Part shown: positions 23,564-35,161 of the stretch, piece after piece
Layout of the letters: every line of letters begins with the position of its first letter
How positions within the stretch are numbered: position 1 is the first letter of the stretch
DNA from: Hemibagrus wyckioides
Lineage: Eukaryota; Chordata; Actinopteri; Siluriformes; Bagridae
Assembly: GCF_019097595.1 (NCBI RefSeq)
Contig: NC_080715.1
Span: forward strand, 10,124,073-10,188,072
DNA length: 64,000 nucleotides
Direction of reading: 5' to 3'
Program-made: the position numbers and the translations under genes
The notes under the pieces: model-generated
Told to the model about the DNA's origin: nothing
Databases searched by the model: none
The model's input: only the letters and a program-made list of their open reading frames with translations

Positions 23564-25405
23564 AAAAAGCTTTATTTTCTTTAAGAAATATCACACGGAA
23601 ACAAAATTTTATTTTGGAAACGTTTCAGTTTTCAGATTTTTCCATATGAGCACTATCACTTTCAGTTACACTGCACAGACCTTTCCATGTGAAGAGTGTG
23701 ACTTCCTGTAAAACATTGTTATTTTTCAACATGAAAAAAAGACTAAAAAACAAAATTCTAACACCTCTGCAGACAATTCAGAGCCATTTAATAGTATTTA
23801 CGGTAATATTTCTGATTGCTGAATTTGTCTAGGACCATTGCAGCTCTCCTTGTAGTCCATGTATATCTGTTTTATACATACAACTCTGCCATATGAAGTG
23901 CAATATATCGTGTAGTTTCCTAAAAGTACATCCAAACTATCATTATTTGTAGCCTTTCAACGACATAAAGTTAAGAGGTTAATCACACAGGCGTGTAATA
24001 ATGCTGTATAACACGAGCACTCCTATTCCCGCTTCCACGAATCGCACTACAGAGCAGCAGCAAGTTGCTTATATCTCGACAGAATTGTGGAAATGGAAGT
24101 GTGTATGCAAAAAAAAATGCATTTCCAGATAGGTTTCTGAACATAGACTGCACTTTATCCCGAATTCTGTGCAGGAAGTCTGCTTAGCCGGAGCGATGTC
24201 TGATATTTAGCTTGATTTGAGATATTTTTACCCACAATTCATGCAGCGTCCACCATCTACAAGCTAGCCAGAATCCCAAAAATGTTTTCCTACTAACTAT
24301 ATACATTCACTACATGGCATACAACACAAGTGTATACCATAATGAATCATTACACGCTGTGAATTCAAGATATGTATCAGATTTGTGGAAAATACCAAGA
24401 TGCTTGTTTGATATTTCATGTAGGATGTGGTTTAGCATTTTAACAGACTTTTCAAAGAAACAATGAGGAGCCAGCAGACAGCCTTCGTGAAATAATATGT
24501 CGCTTTTCAGCAGCCAGTTGCACTAGTTGGGTGCGTTTTGATAAGCTCCACAGCTTGTTGTGAATGAGTATATTATATATAGGCACTGGTAATGACCCTG
24601 GCTCACTACACATTGGTACACTCTGGCATGACATGACTACCCAGAAAACCCCAAATATTCTAACAGTCTATGTTTATTTATCCTACATGCTACTCGTTTT
24701 TAATTATTGACCTTGAAGTGCCTCTGGTGCCGAGATTGTTCTACGCAGCGTCCATTTTGAACTCAAGGACAGACTTTACAGCCTGATTTTGCAATCCTAC
24801 TGGGAAGTTTGTCTTTATGAGTCGGAAAGTCGTTATTACGATGTCGGGGTGCATTTAAGTCACGTTTGAGCAGGATGGAGGTGTACCTTCTCTTAACAAC
24901 AACAACAAAATCTCTACTTCTAGAAAATAAAGAACAAACAATGTGCATCAGGTGTGTTTTTTTTTATGTTTTTATTCAATTTATGAAGCCACTGTAAGCT
25001 TTAATGTTACATATTATATCGTAATCCTTCATTGCTAACATGTATTGTTCAGGCAGTTAGCTTGTTTTATTGTAAATAACAAAAAAGTGTAACAAAGACA
25101 TATCACTGCTGAATGCCTAATAAGTAGCATGGTGTATATTTTACTTTCAGTATTATCTCTCTTTCTCTCTCCATCTTCCTCTGTCATGCTCCATGATTAC
25201 TTACTGAAACACCCCCAACTTGAAACCTCTGAGCTTCAAGAAAATCCAGACTCCTAATGTGTGTTCAGCTCGTAGACACAATCTTTTCCATCATGACTTG
25301 GTGAACGCACCATAAGTTTAACTAGTGCGACAGGCTACTGGACATATCTGGACAGTCTAAAACACTGTGCTCAATGTATAGCTTACGTTCATGCTTCTGC
25401 TTCCT

Positions 25406-25718
25406 ACATAGCAGACGGGTCTGGGCCAGATCTGGCATTAAGCCGGCACTGGTGGCTGGGTTCTGGCATGGCAAGTGGTATGTCAACCAGATGCGGACCA
25501 GGTCTGGCAGTGATGGCACTGTTTATATGATGGCATGCCAGATGTGGCCCGGTTATGATTTGGTTTATGTGGTGTGGCCCAGTGCTGGCCCACGTCTGGC
25601 CCGCCTCTGGCAGACCAGACATGGGCCACCAAAGGGCCGTCATTCTTTTTGGTATGTGGGCCGAGTGTAAGTGCATTGTGTGGGCCAGATCTGGGCCAGA
25701 CCTATTTTGCTATCTGGG
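25406..25718. mobile_element. MITE-like element, TGGCC-rich
   Basis: About 310 bases bounded by imperfect inverted ends: acatagcagacgggtctggg on the left, and the complement of cagatagcaaaataggtctg on the right. The interior repeats ctggcc/tctggc motifs irregularly. A second copy in inverse orientation is at 48210-48522. Open frames in it occur on both strands and are not conserved as genes. Confidence 0.6.
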
Positions 25719-27140
25719 TTTGGTCTTTGCTCAGTGTAGTGTTTTTTCCTGCTCTCAAACTCATCATTTAATCCAGAACGTCTTCATTAAGCTTAGGTAT
25801 CAGATCAGCATCAGGAATCAGCTGATGCCTTTAAAATATGTCAAGGAGTTGTTATTGGTATATCCTTAGATGTTATGAGATTTTTGGGAGAGTTTTAACA
25901 TTCTGCAGGTGTGTATATATGTGTATATATGTTCATATGATCTAGTATTCAGGCCTTTTCTAGTCATGTCATGACTTTTGACCTAGACTCTTTGTGAGTT
26001 TTGACTCAGCTTGGACTTTGATTGTTACTCAAATTGAAATATCCCATGCTTTGGTGTGTGTAATGGTTACGTAGTGACGTTAATTATTTTTCAGCATTAA
26101 ATGTTATTACTCATATGCTCCTGCTGTGAGTCATTAATGGAGAGGTAAACATCTATATTTAATTATCACCAGTAAACCGAATCCCGTTTAAGACTTGACT
26201 TGCACTCGATTTAAGTAGTATATTTACCGTCTGTTTGATGGTCGTGGAAAAGCAGTCAGATGTTGTTATTGCTGAATTCTGGCAAATTGACAGAACACTG
26301 CTTATAATCCTTAATTCTGACTACGAAACTACAAATATACAGTGTTTCACCAAAACGACACTATGTGCTGTAATGAAAAGGACATAAGCCTAAAGAACTC
26401 ATTTTGTAGTCAGATACCTGCTGTGAAAATGTCCATACTTCTTCGGCACCACAGTCAGAATGAAAGCTTTAAATATATATATCTCAGTTTCCTCTAAAAC
26501 ATATGGCTTGTGGTCGCGATGTGCAAGTTTTCAGGTCTCTGTAGTTTTCTCAGGCCACCACACATTCAGGAGGATTCACTGAAAGAAGTAGTAGTGAGCA
26601 GAATCAGCTTGCTAAGCTTAATCTGTATGCATGGTTAATGGAGCACAGGCAGCATCCTGACTAGCTGTCTGACATTAGCATACAGTAACCCATTTTTAGC
26701 CTGTTTTTTTTTCTTCTTCTTCTGTTTCTTGTAAACAATTCCAGAACTGATTAAGCTTTGTAGATGTTTCAAAACCTGGACACCATTATGTCTTAATGAT
26801 TTTCTGTCCCAGGACTACTCAGCATTTCTGTATATGTGTAAAGCTGCTTGAGAATTGATAATCCTTTATTTATCGCTGTTTTGCTTTTCTGAAATTGTCA
26901 CTTTGTCCCAAAGAAGCCCTGGTGCCGTTGACCGACGAGGTCCAGGGATTCATGAGTGTGTGTGTGGCGGTTTTGGTTCCTCTTTGAGAACATACTGCTC
27001 TTGCTGTGATGAGAGGAGTATGAAGGTGAAATTTCATACTTTGTTTTTTACATTTCGACTCCTAGGCTATGATCGTCACAGTATTCTATTGTATTGTGTC
27101 TACAAGACTATTTATTGTATTCATGTGTAAACTGTGAGAC

Positions 27141-27146
27141 AATAAA
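27141..27146 (+). terminator. AATAAA, candidate distal poly(A) signal of acvr1c
   Basis: Sits in tgtgagacaataaagtattt with T-rich sequence behind it, 6.3 kb after the acvr1c stop. Confidence 0.35.
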
Positions 27147-28918
27147 GTATTTTTCTTTATAAACTCGCTTTGCATTTTTCCTGTTCTCTAAAACTGATTT
27201 CCAGACAAACCGAGTCAGCGAAGATAAGTATACTTATCTCTGCAAAAACTCACTCTGGAGTGACCTAACATGACCTCAGTTTGTTAACTCTTTAAACATC
27301 TCAGTGATGAGTCAAACCCAGACTGCAAACGAACTGCAGTTTCAGACGCTGTGACCGTTAGAAATCGAGTCTCTTTCAGTGAGTCAGATCTGTACAAGCG
27401 TGCGTGCTTGTGTGTATTTGACTGCCTGTGCATGTTTTTTTTGTTCCTGTGGCCTTGTTTGCTGAGTGTTGATTTGGAAAAGACGTTAAGCGATTCGACC
27501 ACCGGCGGTTTCAGAGCGGTATTTCCCTGAATCAAAGAGATTGCAAAGAAGTTATCAATGGCAACAAATGCATAAACAGCGATTAGCTGATTTTGAAATG
27601 ACTCTTCCACCTGAGCAGGGATGCTGCTTCATTCATCTTAGCACATGGAAAGAAGAAAAGGTCTTAACAGAAGTTAGTGTGAGGCTTCTTGATTCACTGC
27701 AGTGCTGAGGATTGTGGGTTTAGTCTGAACTGATGATTACTGGAACTTGATTCTCATGTTCAGTAGAATGCATATGCAAGGATCTAAACCTATTCCTGAA
27801 AATAAATGTGAAAATATTTGCACGGCAGTGTTATAGAAATCTGGATATAGATTTAGTTCACTTCAAAAGCAAGCCAGAGCAGATAGAGGCAAGGAGCAAC
27901 TCCCTGAGATGACATGCAGAAGAAACCTGAAGAGGAACCAGACTCAAAAGGGAACCGGTTCACACCCAGCAGTGAATTATAAATATTCCCTCTTCTGCAG
28001 CTGTTTACTGTAAAGCCAAACTGTACCGAATGTGTTCACTATGAACACAGAGGCAGTTTTTAGTGCAAATCCAGGTGAGATGATTCACTCAAGCTTGAGT
28101 ATATCCGTGTTGGACCATCTAAAGCTTCAGAACATGAGTCACACGTACAGAAACTTTAAACAGACAAAGTTTCAGGATATATTTGTCTGCTCAAGTAGGT
28201 GAGAGGCATTAAGTCAGATCATTATGCACGCTCTTATCCTTTGAAATTCATTCGTGTGGCTTTCACACAGCACACACGCATCAGCATTTTCACGCATCAG
28301 CTGCTACAACAAGACAGACTTTATCTTTAAGCCACCATGATACTTATGAACCAGTGCATGCTTCTAACAAGGGGGAGTCAAAGGGAAAGGAAAACTGTTG
28401 TTATGAATAAATATAACATTTTCTCTAATAAAAATATGAGAAGCAGTAGGTCACATTTGAAGTTACATAAGGAAAAAGACACTGCTGATCCACTGTTTTC
28501 AATAGCAACTGCTGCTACATTTTATTTGTGACACCAATATACACAAAACAACTCAGAAAAAGGGTTTTCCCTTGACCTTTATATAGACTATAGTCTGTTG
28601 TTGCTGCCTATTTAAACAAACCTCAGATACACTGTATAGACAAAAGTAGACCCCTGACCATACATGTACAGCATTTGGCATCATTAATCAGACACCATTA
28701 ATCAGAGCAGCTTACATTTATCACATTTATGCAACTGAGCAGTTGAGGGTTATGGGCCTTGCTTAAGGGCCCAGCAGTGGCAGCTTTGGTGGACCTGGGA
28801 CTTCCAAGCAGTACGATTGTGACTGCTTTAACCTTCCATCCATCCATCCATCCATCCATCCATATGTGAGCCTTCCTCATGCTGTTCTTATTTTGCAGCA
28901 ATATGATTACACAGAGGG

Positions 28919-29090
28919 CAGCACAGTGGCTTAGTGGTTAGCACTGTTGCCTCACAGCAAGAAGCCCTGTGATGGACTTGTGACCTGTCCAGGGTGTACC
29001 CCTGCATTTCGCCCAATGTGTGCTGCGATAGGCTCCAGCAGAGCCTCGTGACCCTAATTAGGAATAAAGCAGGTATAGAAGATGGATGGA
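28919..29090 (+). mobile_element. GATGGA-tail SINE (family D), internally deleted
   Basis: Head gcacagtggcttagtggtta...gttgcctcacagcaagaag joined to the 3' part tgacctgtccagggtgtacc, gctgcgataggctccagcag and tail gaagatggatggatg. The centre of the family is missing. Confidence 0.7.
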
Positions 29091-29352
29091 TGCTTACAAA
29101 GAATTGTAGTGTTGATTTATATTCATCAATGAATTGTATAGTAGAGGATTGGGCACACTACAGCACAAACACACTAAATGTACATTTAGTAAACAACAAT
29201 AGCAGTCCCCAAGGTTGATATTTGTAATGTAAATAATGTAATGTAATAGAAAATAGTGTAGGTTAAATCACGTACAGTGTATTCACTTTGCTAAGTGGTC
29301 GATACAAACTAAAAACAAACAGACACCCTAAGGACAAAGGTATATTGTCCAA

Positions 29353-29411
<59 letters not shown>

Positions 29412-29414
<3 letters not shown>

Positions 29415-29709
29415 TATATTGCCAAAAGTATTCGCTCACCCATCCAAATAATCAGAATCAAGTGTTCCAATCACTTCCATGGCCACAGGTGTATAAAATC
29501 AAGCACCTAGGCATGCAGACTGTTTTTACAAACATTTGTGAAAGAACGGGTCGCTCTCAGGAGCTCAGTGAATTCCAGCGTGGAACTGTGATAGGATGCC
29601 ACCTGTGCAACAAATCCAGTCGTGAAATTTCCTCGCTCCTAAATATTCCACAGTCAACTGTCAGCTGTATTATAAGAACGTGGAAGTGTTTGGGAACGAC
29701 AGCAACTCA
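29412..29709 (+). mobile_element. Truncated Tc1-like element arm, inverted relative to its neighbour
   Basis: Begins with the terminal repeat cactatattgccaaaagt and contains the first ~65 transposase codons (helix-turn-helix with GRSQELSEFQRGTVIGCHLC). It is nearly identical to the complement of 30655-30951 (about four differences by eye) and ends exactly where TA repeats precede the full element at 29724. Confidence 0.75.
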
Positions 29710-29723
29710 TATATATATATATA

Positions 29724-30948
29724 CACTATATTGCCAAAAGTATTCGCTCACCTGCCTTGACTCGCATATGAACTTAAGTGACATCCCATTCCTAATCCAT
29801 AGGGTTCAATATGATGTCGGTCCACCCTTTGCAGCTATAACAGCTTCAACTCTTCTGGGAAGGCTGTCCACAAGGTTTAGGAGTGTGTTTATGGGAATTT
29901 TTGACCATTCTTCCAGAAGCGCATTTGTGAGGTCACACACTGATGTTGGACGAGAAGGCCTGGCTCTCAGTCTCCGCTCTAATTCATCCCAAAGGTGTTC
30001 TATCAGGTTGAGGTCAGGACTCTGTGCAGGCCAGTCAAGTTCCTCCACACCAGACTCTGTCATCCATGTCTTTATGGACCTTGCTTTGGTCACTGGTGCA
30101 CAGTCATGTTGGAAGAGGAAGGGGCCAGCTCCAAACTGTTCCCACAAAGTTGGGAGCATGGAATTGTCCAAAATGTCTTGGTATGCTGAAGCATTCAGAG
30201 TTCCTTTCACTGGAACTAAGGGGCCAAGCCCAGCTCCTGAAAAACAACCCCACACCATAATCCCCCCTCCACCAAACTTTACACTTGGCACAATGCAGTC
30301 AGACAAGTACCGTTCTCCTGGCAACCGCCAAACCCAGACTCGTCCATCAGATTGCCAGATGGAGAAGCGTGATTCGTCACTCCAGAGAACGCGTCTCCAC
30401 TGCTCTAGAGTCCAGTGGCGGCGTGCTTTACACCACTGCATCCGACGCTTTGCATTGCACTTGGTGATGTATGGCTTGGATGCAGCTGCTCGGCCATGGA
30501 AACCCATTCCATGAAGCTCTCTGCGCACTGTTCTTGAGCTAATCTGAAGGCCACATGAAGTTTGGAGGTCTGTAGCGATTGACTCTTCGCACTATGCGCC
30601 TCAGCATCCGCTGACCCCGCTCCGTCAGTTTACGTGGCCTACCACTTCGTGGCTGAGTTGCTGTCGTTCCCAAACACTTCCACGTTCTTATAATACAGCT
30701 GACAGTTGACTGTGGAATATTTAGGGGCGAGGAAATTTCACGACTGGATTTGTTGCACAGGTGGCATCCTATCACAGTTCCACACTGGAATTCACTGAGC
30801 TCCTGAGAGCGACCCATTCTTTCACAAATGTTTGTAAAAACAGTCTGCATGCCTAGGTGCTTGATTTTATACACCTGTGGCCATGGAAGTGATTGGAACA
30901 CCTGATTCTGATTATTTGGATGGGTGAGCGAATACTTTTGGCAATATA

Positions 30949-30951
<3 letters not shown>
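29724..30951 (-). mobile_element. Tc1/mariner element, near full length, inactive
   Basis: Bounded by inverted cactatattgccaaaagtat ends and TA dinucleotides, inserted in (TA)n. 1228 bases, minus-strand transposase. A copy 98-99% alike by eye begins at 63063. Confidence 0.85.
29806..30901 (-). pseudogene. Tc1-like transposase, frameshifted
   Basis: Cut-and-paste transposase of the DD34E type. N-terminal DNA-binding half 30901-30587, catalytic half 30585-29806. Catalytic acidic residues are visible in WSDES, QHDCAP and NLIEHLW, and [10 protein letters not shown] is the usual glycine-rich segment. Compared with the copy at 63145-64000, twenty bases are missing near 30586 (between gattgactct and tcgcac), which breaks the frame between the two halves. 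NPIE reads NLIE here. Confidence 0.8.
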
Positions 30952-30987
<36 letters not shown>

Positions 30988-31343
30988 TTTATTTATATAT
31001 ATATATAAAATAATATTTCTAATAGCAGACTTTGTCTAATCAGATAACACTAACCTTTTCTTTCTAACTATGTATCATAGTTTTTTGTTTAAATATCATT
31101 GAATGATTCACTTAAAGATCCGTTCATGAGAGTATTCGTTGTCTGAATCAGACAAAGCAAATCCTCTTAGCTTGACACCAAAAAAACCCACATCCTCCTT
31201 GCTCTCATTTGTAGCCCATGAATTACACATATTGCAGAAACTGTAATTACTAAATCCTGAATCTTTAAAAGTACATTGGGAAATTCACTTGGACGTTCTC
31301 CAGCTCCCCTTTAGCCCACAAACTGTGTAACCCAGACGGTTAT

Positions 31344-31344
<1 letters not shown>

Positions 31345-31374
<30 letters not shown>
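31345..31374. repeat. (TG)n microsatellite
   Basis: About 15 TG units in intergenic DNA. Confidence 0.9.
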
Positions 31375-31377
<3 letters not shown>

Positions 31378-32507
31378 GAGGAGTTCACAGAGGCAGAGGT
31401 GGGATTGGGGCAATAAGCATAAACATGTCCCTGGCTCTGATACAAGAACTCAGTGTCCGATTTCCATCATTAATGATTTTTAAGTTGTTTTATTAGAGAA
31501 ATTAAAGTAACCAGGTGAAAATCAGCTGCTAGAACTCTTCTGAATGTCAAAACAGGATATACCATAACCATTATTCACGAGAAAACTGAATGACTGAAGA
31601 GTTCTCTCGAAACTCTTGTACAATACACATTGCATGTTGGATGTCAAAGCCTGGTATTGACTAATCATGTCCATTTCTATGCCATCTTGAGGTGTTGAAA
31701 TTCAGATGGTTCAGATATTGTTCAGTTTTCTGCCATTAAACCTTTGGAGGTCCACAGGAGTCTAAGAGAGTGTAATTGTTGCTGGGTGAAAAGCGAGGCC
31801 TTCATGTCTTTCCCAGTCATTGGTGTTGTATTAGGTCATGTATAGTCTCTTAAACTAGACCTTAATTTGCTCGTCTGGTATTTTCTGTCAATGTAGATGA
31901 CCGAAAACCAACTTCTTTGACAGAATGAGACTGTTTGACCACAGAACTAGTTGGCAAACACACAGGACTTATCATTTACTCATGAAACTCTCTAATAATT
32001 CTTTCCGTCCTGTTGAGTATAATCCCATGACACTATTTTACATTTATAAATAATTGTAGATTAACAAAGATAGCTCTCTGCTGCCTGTTAAACAAAAAGA
32101 TGCTTTACATGAACTAGGAGAAGCCTGTGCTAGGGTGTTTTAACACTTGGCATTTTTTCCCCCCACAATGGCTTCTTCAGCTTATACATACATTATAGAT
32201 ATGACCCATATTGGTGGATCTTGTTGCTGAGCAAATATTAAAGAGATTTACAGCATGCACCAATATTTCAATGTAACAAAGAAAACACTCTGGCTATTTT
32301 TGGAACATTTACTGTAACACAATGTGGCATGGCACCTTAACTGTCAAACAAGCAGCAAACAACTCCACCCCTCAGAGTAAAACCCTCTTCACTTTATTGT
32401 TATTACTACTGGCATTAATAAATCTAAACTGGATATTAAATCTAAACTGGATATTATAGTTCGCTGATATCAGCTAGGTAAGAGAATTGTTATTTTTATT
32501 GTTTTAT

Positions 32508-32740
32508 TCAATTTATTTGTATAGCGCTTTTAACAACGGACACTGTCTCAGCGCAGCTTCACAGAACATAGAAAACATGCTAAAGTGTAAAGTTAACCTA
32601 CTATTTATCCCTAAAATCTATCCCTTATGAGCAAGTCTGAGGCAATGGTGGCAAGGAAAAACTCCCTGAGATGATATGAGGAGGAAACCTTGAGAGGAAC
32701 CAGGCTCAGAAGGGAACCTCATCATTATTTGGGTGACACT
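32508..32740 (+). repeat. Interspersed repeat C, longest copy
   Basis: Reads tttgtatagcgcttttaaca...cagcgcagcttcacag at the left and aaaaactccctgagatgat...aggaaccaggctcagaagg at the right. Class unknown to me; widely dispersed in fish genomes and present in at least six pieces here. Confidence 0.6.
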
Positions 32741-33638
32741 GGACATTAAATAACTTCAATGTAAATAAATAATGTCCTTTCTACAACAAGCTCTTGAGGA
32801 ATGAATAGGTCAGTGTAGTTTCTGAGTAGCACTAAATCCGTCCTATCATCGTGAGATCATGGTATGGAATCCTATGAAGTCATGTGGGGTCAAGTGAATA
32901 GGATTAGCCTCTCTTAGCATAATCTTTCTCCCTGTCAATCACAGATCACAGGGCTTCTGTGAGTTTGTGTATGTGAAAGAGAGCAAACAGTGCTTTTTTC
33001 CTCTGTGGGTATTACACTGCTCAGCACGAGGAGCAGTTTCAGCTGAAAAGTTGCTGAAACGTGTTCGGCTGGTTTCATATGTCTTGGAGGATACATGTGT
33101 TAGCCTCCCCAGAGAGCTGGCTGGTGGCTGGGAAGTGGGTGGTGTCCAAATAATTGAGAATAAAAACAAGGATAGAAAATCGTACGTCGAAGCACCCTTA
33201 TCGTTTGCACTAACTAGGGCGGGTATTTGCTCCCAAAAATGGAGAGCTAAATTTAGATTGGAGAAAATAAAACTTGAACATGAATATGAGTGAGTTCCCA
33301 CAGTCTTTCTGAAGCGCGCATCTGTCTGTGACAGACCAGAAGTGGTCTTTGAACCACATCTCCGAATATCAGAAGTGAAAGAATGCATGGAGTCGAGAGG
33401 AAACAGGTGAAAGCGCTAAGGACCCATGTGCTTTTCAGCTGAGAAGCATCAAAGAGAGAAACAGACACAGACAGACAGACACGGTTCACTTCATAACAGA
33501 TGCAACAGAAAAGATTAAAGGAAGAGAAAAGGAACTGCAAAAGTCGGAGAGGAAAAGGCACGCACATACACAGGTCCCCAGCGGTCACATGACTCATATA
33601 TCCGTTTTAGACACATTCTTACTCAGCCGGCTGCTGTC

Positions 33639-33696
33639 ATGCTGCCGGGATTCGGCGGCAGCTATGAGTGAAGGCAGTGTGAGTGCAGGACCATGA
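33639..33696 (+). promoter_or_regulatory. Two short upstream ORFs before the cytip start
   Basis: ATG at 33639 runs ten codons to TGA at 33669. ATG at 33664 runs ten codons to a TGA at 33694-33696 that shares ATGA with the main start at 33693. If the transcript starts upstream of 33639, both would damp or couple translation of cytip. Confidence 0.35.
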
Positions 33697-35122
33697 CCTT
33701 TAACATGAACCGTAAGACCATCCTGCAGCAGCAGAGGAGCCTGGACACTTGCTTAGCAGAAAATACCTCTAAGAAGAGTTTGCGCTGGAGACGGGGATCT
33801 TTTAGTAATGGAAAACAGACTAAAAACATAGGATCTCTGACCCGGGGACGAGAGCAGGTGTGTTGCAGACGTTGTTATGTTTGATATATGTGCATCATGT
33901 AGAAAAATACTGGTTAAAAGTGCATAGATTGAATGGATGTGTATTTTTTTTTAAATTATTTTTTATTTTTTGCATTTCATCGGCATGTTAACTAATAAAT
34001 ACTAACATTATTAATATTATTTCAATTAATATTATTATTTATTTATTGTTTATTTATAATATAGGGATGTACATGTATGCAATTATTATTATTATTATTA
34101 TTATTATTATGTATGCATTACTAATATTATTTATTTTAACTAACAAATGAAATAATAGTAATAAAGCTATATATTTTACACTGTTTAACATTATGGCATA
34201 AAGTTTACTAAAGATTATTCTATATGTACATATTAAGTATTTCTATGCATAAATATTAAAAAACACTCTCTCTTTTTCTGTAAAAGTTCTGTAAAACTAT
34301 CGCCGGAATTATTCTTTATATTGATATATTGATTATATTGATTATATTGAGATCTTCATAACGAATAATAATTTGATTTATGCTGCTGTTCTGTTTTCTA
34401 CCATTTTCATACTTAATCATGTTGAATAGTAAAGTCAATACAAAGTTTTCAATATTATTTTAACATTATTTTCAGGTGAGCCGGTCAAATTCCAGCTCTC
34501 TGGTAGACTATACAGATCCACAGAGGTATCTACAACTTTCTACACAGATCTGTAGAGCTTATACTCCGAATTTACGAATCAGAAGAACACGCTTTAACCG
34601 TTAACCTTCATGGTGACCCCTGTGGTAACCAAAGACTGACCACTTGTATCTGTCTTTCAGAACGACGGTTGTGTTGGAAAAACAAGACAATGAGGCGTTC
34701 GGATTTGAAGTTCAGGTACACTCACTTCCTCATTTCAGTTTCAGCCAAGAACTTTAGTGGGTTCTGGTTTCAGTAAAGCTTGTCATCCTGTTTTTGAGTG
34801 AGGTGGAAGTGTGTATATGTTGATATTGATCAGCGCACAGAAACACACTCACTGGAATTACCACATGATATGCAAATCAGCAGTTCATGATCCATCCCAT
34901 AATATTGTATTTTAGATTTCTTAGATTATTTAGGCTTCTCTTTCTTCCACATTGCAGACTTATGGGATTCAGCTGAATAACAGCAACGAGTTGGAGATGT
35001 GTACGTTCGTCTGCAGCGTGCAGGAGGGTAGTTCTGCAGAAACAGCAGGCCTGACCGCTGGTGAGACACACACCCACACCCACATCCACACACATACACA
35101 CTCATACACACTCACCCACCCG

Positions 35123-35161
<39 letters not shown>

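Larger units (their letters stand above)
20837..27160 (+). other. Likely acvr1c 3' UTR and downstream DNA
   Basis: No coding exon is seen. Candidate poly(A) signals lie at 23558 and 27141. The segment 26850-27160 has the look of an mRNA end. It contains a Tc1-like relic (22538-23020) and a MITE-like element (25406-25718). Mammalian ACVR1C has a UTR of several kilobases, so a long one here is plausible, but the true end cannot be fixed. Confidence 0.4.
27161..33638. other. Intergenic region between acvr1c and cytip
   Basis: No exons recognised. It holds repeat C pieces (27885-27985, 32508-32740), SINEs (28670-28835, 28919-29090), a TCCA run (28838-28862), the inverted Tc1 composite (29412-30951) and a TG microsatellite (31345-31374). 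31.4-32.5 kb shows nothing notable. The last 700 bases should include the cytip promoter; no convincing TATA box. Confidence 0.55.

Noticed and set aside
25322..25869. Several 65-104 codon frames, both strands
   Set aside because: They belong to the TGGCC-rich MITE-like element; the other copy at 48.2 kb does not preserve the same protein.
29288..30514. 408-codon plus-strand open frame
   Set aside because: Runs antisense through the Tc1 transposase and across a (TA)n tract; the real coding strand is minus. The same holds for 62879-63697.
32939..33597. 149- and 114-codon minus-strand frames before cytip
   Set aside because: No domain, no splice logic, and they overlap each other and the presumed cytip promoter.
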